Shown in pieces: positions 25,455 through 34,967 of a stretch of DNA of 64,000 bases (positions within the stretch are counted from its first letter, which is position 1; each line of letters opens with the position of its first letter). Under the pieces are notes generated by a model, which saw only the letters and a program-made list of their open reading frames with translations, did not search any database and was not told the DNA's origin. A program made the position numbers and the translations under genes. The stretch comes from JACKII01 sp965222315 (GTDB lineage: Bacteria > Pseudomonadota > Alphaproteobacteria > Bin95): NCBI GenBank assembly GCA_965222315.1, contig OZ244951.1:1984001-2048000 (forward strand). The letters run 5' to 3'.

Positions 25455-26840
25455 GTGAGCCAGACGCCCATGACGTTCCTTCCCAATTCACTGTCCGCCC
25501 GTGACATCGCGGCCATTGTCCATCCGCAAACCGATCTGCGCAGTCATCTGGAGCGCGGGCCGGATGTGATCACTCGCGGCAGCGGCGTGCGCATTTTTGA
25601 TGAGGACGGCAAGGAATTTATCGACGGCGCGGCGGGGCTCTGGTGCGCGTCTCTGGGCTTTGCATCGGAGAGGCTGGCCAAGGTCGCCTACGACCAGATG
25701 GTCAAACTCGGCTACTATCATCTTTACCGCCATAATTCGAACGAGCCGAGCGTCCTTCTGGCGGAAGAACTCCTGAAAATTGCGCCGGTACCAATGGCGA
25801 AGGTGTTGTTCCAATGCTCCGGCTCGGAGGCGAATGACGCCGCGATCAAGCTCGCCTGGTACTATTTTGCTGCTCAGGGAAAGCCAGAGAAGATCAAGAT
25901 TATTGGCCGGCAGCGCGGCTATCACGGCTCTACCGCTGCGGCGATCAGCGTGTCGGGCAAGCCGGACATGCATGCGGACTTCAACCTGCCCTTCGCCATG
26001 TTCCGGCACACCAGCTTCCCACACTACTACGCGCAGCACCTGGACGGGGAGAGCGAAGAGGATTTCGCGACCCGTATGGCCCAGGACCTGGAAGATCTCA
26101 TCCTGGCCGAAGGGCCGGAAACCGTTGCCGCGTTCTTCGCCGAACCGGTGATGGGCGCGGGCGGCGGTATCGTGCCGCCTGTCACCTATTTCACCAAGAT
26201 CCAAGCAGTGTTGGGCAAGTACGACGTGCTGTTCGTAGCCGACGAGGTCATCTGTGGTTTCGGGCGGACGGGCAAAATGTGGGGCAGCCAGACGTTCGAC
26301 CTGCAACCGGATATGATCTCTTCCGCCAAGGCACTATCTGCGGCGATGCAGCCCATCTCCGCGCTGCTTATCAACCAACGGGTGTATGAGGGGATGTTGA
26401 GCGAAAGCGACAAGCTCGGCAGCTTCGCTCATGGCTCAACCTATGCCGGACACCCTGTTGCGGCGGCGGTCGCGCTGGAAACACTGAAGATCTATGAGGA
26501 GATCGATGTTGTTGGCCGCGCACGGGAGATGGGCGCGATCCTGAACGAAAGGCTGGCTGTGCTGGAAAGCCACCCGCTGGTCGGCAACGCCAACGGCGTT
26601 GGCCTGATGGGCGGGCTGGAATTGGTGGCGGACAAGGAAACCCGAACGCCATTCCCGGCGGCCGAACAGGTCGGGTCCCGTGTTGGCGATGCTGCGCGTG
26701 AACGCGGCCTGATCTGCCGTATCGTTGGCGACCGGGTCGTGTTCTCCCCGCCGCTGGTTATCACCGGTGACGAGGTGCACGCGCTGGCCGACAGACTCAC
26801 CGGTGCGCTCGACCAGATTGCAGCAGAGTTGGACCGGTAG
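25455..26840 (+). CDS. Class III (omega) aminotransferase
   Basis: The 461-residue protein (GTG at 25455, or ATG 15 bases further in) is a full-length class III PLP aminotransferase. FQCSGSEANDAAIKLAWYY is the phosphate-binding region, FVADEVICGFGRTGKMWG holds the Asp that contacts the PLP ring, and SSAKALSAAMQPISALLI carries the Schiff-base Lys. FAHGSTYAGHPVAAAVALE is family-typical. The closest described members use pyruvate as amino acceptor and beta-alanine, taurine or omega-amines as donors; which applies is unknown. It stands alone and ends at a hairpin. Confidence 0.9.
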   Translation: MSQTPMTFLPNSLSARDIAAIVHPQTDLRSHLERGPDVITRGSGVRIFDEDGKEFIDGAAGLWCASLGFASERLAKVAYDQMVKLGYYHLYRHNSNEPSVLLAEELLKIAPVPMAKVLFQCSGSEANDAAIKLAWYYFAAQGKPEKIKIIGRQRGYHGSTAAAISVSGKPDMHADFNLPFAMFRHTSFPHYYAQHLDGESEEDFATRMAQDLEDLILAEGPETVAAFFAEPVMGAGGGIVPPVTYFTKIQAVLGKYDVLFVADEVICGFGRTGKMWGSQTFDLQPDMISSAKALSAAMQPISALLINQRVYEGMLSESDKLGSFAHGSTYAGHPVAAAVALETLKIYEEIDVVGRAREMGAILNERLAVLESHPLVGNANGVGLMGGLELVADKETRTPFPAAEQVGSRVGDAARERGLICRIVGDRVVFSPPLVITGDEVHALADRLTGALDQIAAELDR

Positions 26841-26854
26841 TAGTACTGGGAAAT

Positions 26855-26877
26855 GAATGCTGCTGGATTAAGCATTC
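26855..26877 (+). terminator. Probable terminator of the aminotransferase gene
   Basis: The 7-base arms GAATGCT and AGCATTC surround a 9-base loop, followed by TTATAAAATT. It begins 14 bases after the aminotransferase stop. The stem is AT-rich and short, so it is a weak candidate. Confidence 0.45.
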
Positions 26878-27061
26878 TTATAAAATTGTGAATAGCAACA
26901 TATGGTTGCTGCATTACTCTCCTGATTATGCCAGATTAATGTTCCGGTTTAGGCCGCCATTAGAATGTGCTAGAGCCGTGCGCGGTTTGCGTGACCAATT
27001 TCATAGGTGGGCAGCACACGGTAAGGGCATATAGGCGTTGTTCATATGGAGAGTTGCGACA

Positions 27062-30000
27062 ATGACAATAGATCAAAACAATAGCGGCGTCTCTGCAACG
27101 TCCGGTTCCGGCGGCGGCTTCCTTTCCGGTGAGGTAATCGTTCGCTTTGGCGACAGCAGCCTGAGCCAGGAGGCGAAAAGCGCCCTCCGCGATTCTGTTG
27201 GCGCAGAATTGGTGTCGTCCACCCAGAAATGGGGTTTCGAGCTCTGGCAGTTTGATGGTGTTGCAACTGATGTCGCCATCGAGCAATTGCATGCAAGCGG
27301 CGTTGCGGACTACGCCGAGTATGTCCAGGCCAACTATGTGCTTACGGCGGCGGACTTTGAAGCCGAAGCCACGATCCCGACAGACCCGCAGTTCGGCAAC
27401 CTCTGGGGCCTGAACAATACGGGCCAATCCAACGGCACCGTCGATGCGGACATCGATGCGCCGGAAGCCTGGGATGTCAGCACAGGCGCGGGCGTCGTCG
27501 TTGCCGTGATCGACAGCGGCGTCGATTACAACCATCCCGATCTGATGAACCAGATGTGGATCAATACCGGCGAGATTGCGGGCAACGGTATCGACGACGA
27601 CAATAACGGCTTCGTCGATGACTATTATGGCTACGACTTCGCCAATGACGATGGCGACCCATGGGACGACGACAGCCACGGCACGCACGTCGCGGGCACC
27701 ATCGCCGCCCAGGCAAACAATGGGACGGGCATCACGGGTGTAGCCTACGACGCCGATATTATGGCGCTGAAGTTCCTGGATGCTACCGGCTCCGGCAGCA
27801 CTTTCGATGCGATCCGCGCGATTGAATATGCAACGCTGATGGGAGCCGACATTACCAATAACAGCTGGGGCGGCGGCGGCTTTTCTCAGGCGCTCTACGA
27901 CGCAATTGATTTGTCGGGACAGGGTGGTTCGTTGTTCGTCGCGGCTGCCGGCAATGGCGGCGCGGATCAAATTGGCGACAACAATGACAACCTGCCGCAC
28001 TATCCGTCCAACTATGACTTGAGCAACCTCATTTCGGTTGCTGCCACCGACCGGAATGACAATCTGACGTCGTTCTCGAATTTTGGCGCAACTGCCGTGG
28101 ACCTTGCGGCCCCCGGCAGTTCCATCCTCAGCAGCGTGCCTGGCGGCGGTTACGCATGGTTCAACGGCACGTCGATGGCGACACCTCACGTCGCGGGCGT
28201 TGCTGCTTTGCTGCTCGCCAGCGAGCCGGGCCTGACGCCGGAACAGGTCAAAGACCGCATTCTGGACTCGGTCGATCCGCTTCCCGGTCTGGATGGCATT
28301 ACCGTGACGGGCGGCCGCCTGAACGCCGCCAATACGCTTGCACCGCCGCAGCCGGGCTCGATTTCCGGCACGGTTTGGGACGATGCCGACAATGACGGTG
28401 TGCAGGATGCTGGCGAGGCTGGCCTGTCCGGCTGGACCGTATTCTTGGATGCCAACCAGAACGGTAGTCTGGACGGGGGGGAAGCCACCGCAACCACCAA
28501 TGGAGCCGGGGACTACACGTTCTCCAATGTTGCCCCTGGCTCTTATCAGGTGCAGCAGGTTGTGCAGAGCGGCTGGACGCAGACAGCGCCACTTTTTGCG
28601 GGAAATTATGCCTATTCAGACAGCAATAGTGCAGGCGGGCCTGCCTATAACTGGTTCGACATTTCCGGTGTCGGCACGCAGATTGCGCTGACTGACGATT
28701 CATTCGCGACGGTTGCCTTGCCCTTCTCGTTCGATTTTTATGAGCAGACTGAAACGTCGGTGAAGATTTCCTCCAACGGATACCTGACCTTCGGCGCGGA
28801 CGGAACGGACTACAGCAACGAAGCCATCCCCAGTGCGACGGACCCGGACGCGATTATCGCGCCGTTCTGGGATGACCTGAACCCGGGGAATGGCGGCAAC
28901 ATTTACTATTACGATGACGCAGCCAACAACCGCTTCATTGTGGAATATGACAGCATCCAACCCTATGCCGGTTCGGGCAACTATACCTTCCAGGCGATCC
29001 TGAATGCGGACGGCAGCATCGGATTCCAATACCAGGCGATGAGCGGGACGCTAAATAGCGCAACCATCGGTATCGAAAATTACGCCGGCAATGGTGGGTT
29101 GCAGGTCGCCTACAACGCCAACTACGTCCAGAATGGCCTTGCTGTGCTGATCGACGATGCGGCGGGTCAGCCGACTTTTAACGCAGTTACGGTGTCCAGC
29201 GGCCAGGCCGTCACGGGCGCCGACTTCGGCAACCACGATCCAAGCGGCGGCGGTGGTGGAAACCCCACCGACGACACGTTTATCGGCGGCGCAATCGACA
29301 ATGTGTTCGACGGCGGTGGCGGCGATGACTCATTTTTGCTGCGGTACGGTAACGACACGGCTACCGGCGGCACGGGCGCGGATGAGTTCAAGATTGACGG
29401 CCGCTTCGTCAACGATGGGGATGCGCACACCATTACCGACCTCACCTTCGGCGATGGTGACACGTTGGTGCTCCGGTTCTTCGAGCCGAACTCGTTCAGC
29501 AACGCGCCCGATCCTTCCAACCATCTGAATATCGGCAATAATGGTCGCACCGCAACGATCGACAGTATCGAGGACATCGTCGAAGCTCATGACCATGGCG
29601 TTATGCAGGCATCCGACTCGGGCGACGGCGATACGCTGCTCAGCATCAGCGTTGCTGGTGATGAGGTGACTGTTGAACTGGACGGCATTTCCTTTGCCTC
29701 GCTCGGCATTGGCGGCGGTCCTCCGGTCGATCCATCGCCCGGCGATGATAGTTTTATTGGTGGCGGGGCGGATAATACCTTCCTGGGCTGGGGCGGGGAC
29801 GACGACTTCCTGTTGCGCTATGGCAACGATACGGCTACCGGCGGCACAGGCGCGGACACGTTCAAGTTCGATGGCCGCTACGTCAACGACGGCGACTCGC
29901 ACACCGTCACCGACCTCAATTTTGCCGAGGGCGACGTGATGATCATGCGCTTCTTTGAGACCGGCACGTTTGACAATGCGGTGGACCCGTCTAACCACCT

Positions 30001-30175
30001 GAGCGTCGGAAACAGTGGCGGCACTGCGACCTTCGACAGCGTAGAGGACATTTTGGAGGCGCACGCCAATGGCGTTATGACCGCTGCGGACGACGGCTTT
30101 GGCGGTACGAACCTGAGTGTGTCCGTGGGCGGCGAGCTGTTGACCGTTACTCTGGACGGCTGGGATATCATTTAA
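27062..30175 (+). CDS. S8 subtilisin-like secreted protease with SdrD-B-like and duplicated Gly/Asp-rich C-terminal domains
   Basis: The ATG at 27062 has GGAGAG 8 bases upstream. The 1037-residue protein lacks a Sec signal. Order: a prodomain-like region (about 15-110, SGEVIVRFGDSSLSQEAK); the peptidase S8 domain with Asp151 (VIDSGVDYNHPDL), His206 (DSHGTHVAGTIA) and Ser371 (NGTSMATPHVAGVAALL); an SdrD-B-like Ca2+-binding module (about 435-510, GTVWDDADNDGVQDAGE); a beta-sandwich region (about 515-715); and two copies of a Gly/Asp-rich domain. The tail and missing signal suggest type I (ABC) secretion, although canonical nonapeptide RTX blocks are few. No hlyD, ABC exporter or tolC gene is linked. 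Likely extracellular proteolysis. Confidence 0.88.
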   Translation: MTIDQNNSGVSATSGSGGGFLSGEVIVRFGDSSLSQEAKSALRDSVGAELVSSTQKWGFELWQFDGVATDVAIEQLHASGVADYAEYVQANYVLTAADFEAEATIPTDPQFGNLWGLNNTGQSNGTVDADIDAPEAWDVSTGAGVVVAVIDSGVDYNHPDLMNQMWINTGEIAGNGIDDDNNGFVDDYYGYDFANDDGDPWDDDSHGTHVAGTIAAQANNGTGITGVAYDADIMALKFLDATGSGSTFDAIRAIEYATLMGADITNNSWGGGGFSQALYDAIDLSGQGGSLFVAAAGNGGADQIGDNNDNLPHYPSNYDLSNLISVAATDRNDNLTSFSNFGATAVDLAAPGSSILSSVPGGGYAWFNGTSMATPHVAGVAALLLASEPGLTPEQVKDRILDSVDPLPGLDGITVTGGRLNAANTLAPPQPGSISGTVWDDADNDGVQDAGEAGLSGWTVFLDANQNGSLDGGEATATTNGAGDYTFSNVAPGSYQVQQVVQSGWTQTAPLFAGNYAYSDSNSAGGPAYNWFDISGVGTQIALTDDSFATVALPFSFDFYEQTETSVKISSNGYLTFGADGTDYSNEAIPSATDPDAIIAPFWDDLNPGNGGNIYYYDDAANNRFIVEYDSIQPYAGSGNYTFQAILNADGSIGFQYQAMSGTLNSATIGIENYAGNGGLQVAYNANYVQNGLAVLIDDAAGQPTFNAVTVSSGQAVTGADFGNHDPSGGGGGNPTDDTFIGGAIDNVFDGGGGDDSFLLRYGNDTATGGTGADEFKIDGRFVNDGDAHTITDLTFGDGDTLVLRFFEPNSFSNAPDPSNHLNIGNNGRTATIDSIEDIVEAHDHGVMQASDSGDGDTLLSISVAGDEVTVELDGISFASLGIGGGPPVDPSPGDDSFIGGGADNTFLGWGGDDDFLLRYGNDTATGGTGADTFKFDGRYVNDGDSHTVTDLNFAEGDVMIMRFFETGTFDNAVDPSNHLSVGNSGGTATFDSVEDILEAHANGVMTAADDGFGGTNLSVSVGGELLTVTLDGWDII
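29270..30170 (+). repeat. Tandem duplication of a 158-residue C-terminal domain in the S8 protease
   Basis: The second copy starts 474 bases after the first (29270 and 29744). Both begin with DD-T/S-F-IGG and share LLRYGNDTATGGTGAD, a V/I-TDL segment, F-x-NA-x-DPSNHL, and GNxGxTATxDSxEDIxEAH. Nucleotide identity is clear but drifted, so the duplication is not recent. The units look like calcium-binding or anchoring modules. Confidence 0.85.
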
Positions 30176-30201
30176 AATCAGCCTCTGTTAGGATTGCGTG
30201 A

Positions 30202-30233
30202 GCCGGTCCGGACGGTGTGTCCGGGCCGGTTTT
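30202..30233 (+). terminator. Rho-independent terminator of the S8 protease gene
   Basis: An 11-base stem (CCGGTCCGGAC with its complement, one T-G pair) and a 5-base loop are followed by TTTTCCGTTT. It begins 27 bases after the protease stop and precedes parC, so the two genes are separately transcribed. Confidence 0.8.
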
Positions 30234-30306
30234 CCGTTTCAGGTCTTGAGAATCTTGGCCGGTTGGCCGAGCCTGTCGCAACCCTTTCACATGGAAGCAT
30301 TGCCCG

Positions 30307-32562
30307 TTGAGCGACAGCGATATTCCCACGCCCGACAATGATGATGGCCCTACCGGGCGCGATCCCATCCGCCCAGTAGGTTTCGAACAGGCCCTGTCGG
30401 AGCGGTATCTGGCCTATGCGCTCTCCACCATCATGTCGCGCTCCCTGCCGGATGTCCGCGATGGGTTGAAGCCGGTGCACCGCCGGCTGCTCTACGCCAT
30501 GCGCGAACTGGGGCTGAACCCGCGCGCGGGCTTCAAAAAATGTGCCCGGGTTGTCGGCGACGTGATGGGTAAGTTCCATCCGCATGGCGACGCCGCCATT
30601 TACGACGCCATGGTGCGGCTCGCCCAGGAATTTGCCGTGCGCTACCCGCTGGTCGAGGGCCAAGGCAATTTCGGCAATATCGACGGCGATAACGCCGCCG
30701 CCATGCGCTACACCGAAGCGCGCCTGACCGCCGTCGCCGAGGCGCTGCTCGAAGGCATCGGGGAAGACGCGGTCGACTTCCGCGACACCTATGACGGGGA
30801 GGGGGCAGAGCCCGTTGTTCTGCCCGCCGCCTTCCCGAACCTGCTGGCCAATGGTTCGCAGGGCATTGCGGTGGGCATGGCGACCAACATCCCGCCGCAC
30901 AATGCCGACGAGCTTTGTGCCGCCCTGCTGCTGCTGATCAAGAACCCGGATGCGTCGCTCGCGCAGGTGATGAAGCGCCTGCCTGGGCCTGACTTCCCCA
31001 CAGGCGGCATTCTGGTGGAGGATACCGACAAGATCCGTCAGGCCTACGAGACCGGCCGGGGCTCGCTGCGCCTGCGCGCGCGGTGGGAGAAGGAAGACCT
31101 CGGCCGTGGCACCTGGCAGGCCGTGGTGACCGAAATCCCCTACCAGGTGCAGAAGAGCCGTCTGGTGGAGAAAATGGCGGAGCTGTTGGAGGCGCGGAAA
31201 CTGCCGCTGCTCGCCGACGTACGCGACGAGTCGGCGGAGGACGTGCGTCTGGTGTTGGTGCCGCGCACCCGCACCATTCCGCCGGAAGCTCTCATGGAGT
31301 CCCTGTTCCAGCAAACCGAACTGGAAACACGCTTCGGCCTGAACATGAACGTGCTGGATGGTGGCACGGTTCCACGGCTGATGGGCGTGATCGAGGTGCT
31401 GAAGGCTTTCCTCGACCATCGGCTGGAGGTGCTGGAGCGCCGTACCCGCCACCGGCTTGGCCAGATCGCCCACCGGCTGGAGGTGCTGGCAGGCTACCTG
31501 ATCGTCTATGCCAATCTGGACGAGGTGATCGCCCTCATCCGCGCTTCCGAGGAGCCGAAGCCCGCCCTTATGGCGCGCTGGGACCTGACCGAAGTCCAGG
31601 CCGACGCGATCCTGAACATGCGGCTGCGTGCGCTTGCCAAGCTCGAGGAAATCGAGATCCGCAAGGAATATGACGCGCTCGCGGGAGAGCAGGCCGAGTT
31701 GGAGGCTCTGCTCGGCAGCGAGGAGTTGCAGTGGGAAAAGATCGCTGAACAGGTCGAAGAGACCCGGCAGAAATTCGGCCGCAAGACCGAACTCGGCAAG
31801 CGCCGGACCACCATCGCCGACGCCCCGGAAGAAATCGACCTCTCCGTCGAAGCGCTGGTGGAACGTGAGCCGATCACCGTGGTTGTCTCGGAGCAGGGCT
31901 GGGTGCGCGCCTTGAAAGGCCACCTCGCGCCGGATGCGGACGTAAAATACAAGGACGGTGACGGTGAGCGCTTCCGTCTTCCGTGCCAGACCACCGACCG
32001 CATCCTGCTGTTCACGGCATCGGGCCGGGTCCATACATTGACTGCCGATAAGCTGCCGGGCGGTCGCGGGCAGGGCGAACCCCTGCGCCTGTTGGTCGGC
32101 CTCGCTGCGGAGGACACGCCGGTCGCAATGCTTCTGGCAACGAAAGGGCAGCAACTCATCCTGGCCTCCAGTGATGGCCGCGGCTTCCGGATCGATGCGG
32201 AGGCTTGCATTGCCCAGACCAAAAACGGCCGTCAGGTGATGAACCCGGTGGGCGGGGCTTCTCTAAGCTGTGTCGTGCCTGTAGCGGGCGATCATGTGGC
32301 GGCAATCGGCGACAATCGCCGCCTATTGGTGTTCCCGCTGGATGAACTGCCGGAGATGACTCGCGGCAGGGGAGTGATGCTCCAGCGCTACAAGGATGGC
32401 GGGCTGAGTGACGTCACAACCATTCTGCTGGCGGAGGACTTTTCCTGGGAAGTCGGTGAGCGGACTTGGTCGAAGAATCTGGCGGATTGGCTCGGCAAGC
32501 GGGGTGCAACCGGCCGCCTGCCGCCTCGCGGCTTTCCATTGAACAATAAGTTCTTTACTTGA
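30307..32562 (+). CDS. parC: DNA topoisomerase IV subunit A
   Basis: The 751-residue protein decatenates chromosomes with ParE. ALSTIMSRSLPDVRDGLKPV and HRRLLYAMRELGL are the N-terminal winged-helix region, and the catalytic Tyr135 is in AAAMRYTEARL. It is shorter than GyrA, which is about 850-900 residues, and lacks an obvious GyrA-box, supporting ParC. In the quinolone-resistance region, HPHGDAAIYD (91-100) has Ala at the position of E. coli Ser80 and Asp for Glu84. No ATG fits the N-terminus; a TTG at 30307, with GGAAG upstream, is the probable start. parE is not in the window. Confidence 0.92.
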   Translation: MSDSDIPTPDNDDGPTGRDPIRPVGFEQALSERYLAYALSTIMSRSLPDVRDGLKPVHRRLLYAMRELGLNPRAGFKKCARVVGDVMGKFHPHGDAAIYDAMVRLAQEFAVRYPLVEGQGNFGNIDGDNAAAMRYTEARLTAVAEALLEGIGEDAVDFRDTYDGEGAEPVVLPAAFPNLLANGSQGIAVGMATNIPPHNADELCAALLLLIKNPDASLAQVMKRLPGPDFPTGGILVEDTDKIRQAYETGRGSLRLRARWEKEDLGRGTWQAVVTEIPYQVQKSRLVEKMAELLEARKLPLLADVRDESAEDVRLVLVPRTRTIPPEALMESLFQQTELETRFGLNMNVLDGGTVPRLMGVIEVLKAFLDHRLEVLERRTRHRLGQIAHRLEVLAGYLIVYANLDEVIALIRASEEPKPALMARWDLTEVQADAILNMRLRALAKLEEIEIRKEYDALAGEQAELEALLGSEELQWEKIAEQVEETRQKFGRKTELGKRRTTIADAPEEIDLSVEALVEREPITVVVSEQGWVRALKGHLAPDADVKYKDGDGERFRLPCQTTDRILLFTASGRVHTLTADKLPGGRGQGEPLRLLVGLAAEDTPVAMLLATKGQQLILASSDGRGFRIDAEACIAQTKNGRQVMNPVGGASLSCVVPVAGDHVAAIGDNRRLLVFPLDELPEMTRGRGVMLQRYKDGGLSDVTTILLAEDFSWEVGERTWSKNLADWLGKRGATGRLPPRGFPLNNKFFT

Positions 32563-32563
32563 G

Positions 32564-32591
32564 GCGGGCCGCAGGGCTCTACCCGGCCCGC
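32564..32591. terminator. GC-rich hairpin between convergent parC and monooxygenase genes
   Basis: The 8-base arms GCGGGCCG and CGGCCCGC flank a 12-base loop, starting 2 bases after the parC stop and reaching into the last codons of the convergent gene. No T-run follows, so it would act as an inefficient bidirectional terminator. Confidence 0.4.
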
Positions 32592-33640
32592 TGCAAATCC
32601 TGAATTACCTCGCGCAGCGCGCCGGCGTCGGCCTCGTTCTCGACCGGCATGGCGAATTCGATGGACGTGATGCAATCATCGTAGCGCTCATGCAGTTTGG
32701 CGGCGATGGTGTCATAAGTCCCTACAGTGACGAAGTCGTGGTAGAGGTCATCCGGCACCCACGCCTGCATCTCGTCCCAGCGTTGCGCTTTCGATAGTTG
32801 GGCCATCTCCGCTGCGAGGTCGCCATAGCCGTGAAGTTCAAAGGGGCGGCGATAGCTGGGGGTGGATGCGTAGAAGGCGATGCGGGCGCGGGTCTCATCG
32901 ATCTTGGCGGCCAGCGCGTCTTCGGTGCGGGCAGCGGCGACCAGGGGTTTCATAGCGACCTGAAAGTGGTCGAGACTGCGACCGGCCTTGGCCGCCCCGC
33001 GCTCGGCCGCCGGTTGCATCACTTCCTTGATGTAGCGCGGCGTGCATACGGGGTGCGGCCGCATTCCATCCGCACACTCGCCGGAAATCCGGCACATGAC
33101 TTCGTTTACCACGGCGACGTGGATCGGCGGCGGCGGGTGGTCGATGGGGCCCGGATCGAACAGCGGCACCATCAGCGAGAGATTGTAGCGCTCGCTCTCA
33201 TAGTTAAGCTTTTCGCCCGTCTGCCACGTGTGCCAGACAGCCCGGACCGCGCCGATATAGTCCCGCATCCAGGGGCCGGGCGGGTGATACTCCATGCCGA
33301 AGCGGCGCATGATGTGTCCGCGCACCTGGCTGCCGAGGCCGAGCGTGAACCGTCCCTTCGAGAGGCGCTGTAGCGACCAGGCGCTCATGGCAGTGATGGC
33401 GGGCGCCCGTGGAAAGGCCATGGCGACGGAAGTGGCGAGCTTCAGCGTTGACGTGCCAGCCGCGGCGATGGCCATCACCTGGTATGGGTCATCCTTGGTT
33501 TCCTCCACCACCAGCGTGTCGTAGCCGAGGTCTTCGACCTGTTTGGCGTCTTCCAGCAGGGTCGAGAGGTCGATGGCCTTGTCCGGCGCACGGATGCCCG
33601 GATCGGTTTTACCGAGGGGGAGATAGGTTTCGACTTTCAT
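32579..33640 (-). CDS. LLM-class flavin-dependent oxidoreductase (TIGR03617-type)
   Basis: The 353-residue protein has the luciferase-like TIM barrel: VEDLGYDTLVVEETKDDPY, TLKLATSVAMAFPRAPAITA, and the family-typical LSKGRFTLGLGSQVRGHIMR with GMEYHPPGPWMRDYI. These match the TIGR03617 subfamily, annotated as F420- or FMN-dependent oxidoreductases of unknown substrate. Alphaproteobacteria generally lack F420-rich metabolism, so FMN is more likely. The ATG at 33640 overlaps the stop of the cyclase gene by 4 bases, so the two are translationally coupled; whether they share a function is not clear. Confidence 0.85.
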   Translation of the reverse strand: MKVETYLPLGKTDPGIRAPDKAIDLSTLLEDAKQVEDLGYDTLVVEETKDDPYQVMAIAAAGTSTLKLATSVAMAFPRAPAITAMSAWSLQRLSKGRFTLGLGSQVRGHIMRRFGMEYHPPGPWMRDYIGAVRAVWHTWQTGEKLNYESERYNLSLMVPLFDPGPIDHPPPPIHVAVVNEVMCRISGECADGMRPHPVCTPRYIKEVMQPAAERGAAKAGRSLDHFQVAMKPLVAAARTEDALAAKIDETRARIAFYASTPSYRRPFELHGYGDLAAEMAQLSKAQRWDEMQAWVPDDLYHDFVTVGTYDTIAAKLHERYDDCITSIEFAMPVENEADAGALREVIQDLQRAG

Positions 33641-34953
33641 GAGCGTTGTGGCGTTTCCGTATTGGTTAGCGGTGGCGCAAAGAGTTGCACGGGGTCGGAA
33701 ATACCCCGCAAGCGAAAGGAACCCAGCGCCTCCATCGGATCGTCTAAGAGCGCGGCGACCGGTTCCGTCACCAACAGAGGCCGCCGCAATTCCTTGGTCA
33801 TTGTCTCAACCCGGGCCGCCACGTTTACCGCGGGACCGATCACCGTGAAATCCAGGCGGTCAGGCGAGCCGATATTGCCGAAGAACACTTCGCCCGTGTG
33901 GAGCGCCAAGCCAATGCGCAGTGGCTGCCAGCCACCGATTCCGGCCAGCGGTTCCGGCGGTTCGGCAGAGAGACGGGCAATGCGGTCGCGAGCGTTGCGG
34001 GCCGCAGCAAATGCCTGCCGTGCCGTTTCGCGGCGGGCCGTTTCAGGGCCGTTGGTGAAAACCGCGAGCAGCCCGTCACCCATGAATTTCAGCACTTCTC
34101 CACCCTGTTCCTGGATGGCGGCTACCAGCGCTTCGAAATAGGCGTTCAGCAACGCCAGCATATTTTGAGGCGTTAAGCGGCTGGAAAGCTCTGTGAACCC
34201 GCGCATGTCAGACACCAGAACCACCGCGTCGAGAGGCGCGCCCGTGCCGCGGGTAATGGAGCCGTCCAGGACTTGTCGCGCTGCATTTCGGCCCAGGTAG
34301 GCTGTGGCAATATTCTCTGACACCAATAAGGCCATCAATCGCGCCACATGAATGGCGAGCAACCGGACCAGATTGTTGATGATCTCAAACGAAGGGCCGG
34401 AAAGACCGCCCGCCTCCACTGAGGCCATGGTAACCGTCATACTCTCCCGGCGCAGACCTTCGATCGATGTCAGTGGCATCACCAGATAATCTTTGAAGCC
34501 GCGCTCCGCCAATTCGCCCATGATCGGAAACCGCTCCGCCATGGCCGGGTCCCGTGGATCACCATGCAGGGTCTCTCCATGCTCGATGGCTAGATAGAGC
34601 GGGCTCTTAAGGTAAGAGGGATGCTCCAAGGTATCCGGATGAATGCGAATTTCGTCGCAAAGGCCGTCGTCCGCTTCCCAAATCCAGGAGTGCCCCAGGA
34701 GTTGCGGATGCAAGGTACCGGCGGAGAACGCCAATCGGGTCACCGGCAGCCCTGCGGCGACCAGCCGCCAGCAAAACGCTTCGGCCAGATCCAGCATGTT
34801 TCGGCAGAGCAGGGCCTCGCCCAGCAGCCAGGTTTCGACATCCGCTGGTGTGGCCGTGGTCCCGGCAACCGGAGGACCGTTGGCCGCCCGGGCATTCAGT
34901 TCGATATTCGCAGCGTACTGCCGTGGGGCTGGATCGAAACGGTGTGGGTGCAT
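33637..34953 (-). CDS. Class III adenylate/guanylate cyclase with N-terminal GAF-like sensory region
   Basis: The 438-residue protein has a C-terminal cyclase domain (about 235-410). Metal Asp residues are in LVSDMRGFTEL and KFMGDGLLAVF, the purine Lys is in GEVLKFMGDG, and the second set is in DFTVIGPAVNVAARVE (Asp, Asn, Arg), so all catalytic residues are present. The first 230 residues contain no transmembrane helix; GFKDYLVMPLTSIEGLRRES and the following helix resemble a GAF-type ligand-binding domain, seen in similar alphaproteobacterial cyclases. It is followed by an overlapping luciferase-like oxidoreductase gene and preceded by an SDR gene 14 bases away. Confidence 0.87.
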   Translation of the reverse strand: MHPHRFDPAPRQYAANIELNARAANGPPVAGTTATPADVETWLLGEALLCRNMLDLAEAFCWRLVAAGLPVTRLAFSAGTLHPQLLGHSWIWEADDGLCDEIRIHPDTLEHPSYLKSPLYLAIEHGETLHGDPRDPAMAERFPIMGELAERGFKDYLVMPLTSIEGLRRESMTVTMASVEAGGLSGPSFEIINNLVRLLAIHVARLMALLVSENIATAYLGRNAARQVLDGSITRGTGAPLDAVVLVSDMRGFTELSSRLTPQNMLALLNAYFEALVAAIQEQGGEVLKFMGDGLLAVFTNGPETARRETARQAFAAARNARDRIARLSAEPPEPLAGIGGWQPLRIGLALHTGEVFFGNIGSPDRLDFTVIGPAVNVAARVETMTKELRRPLLVTEPVAALLDDPMEALGSFRLRGISDPVQLFAPPLTNTETPQRS

Positions 34954-34967
34954 GACAGGGGCGCGGC

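Noticed and set aside
26960..28189. Minus-strand open frame opposite the S8 protease
   Set aside because: It is the antisense of the catalytic domain; the Asp-His-Ser motifs are on the plus strand.
30178..32154. 658-codon minus-strand open frame opposite parC
   Set aside because: Its length is a codon-bias artefact; parC motifs on the plus strand are unambiguous.
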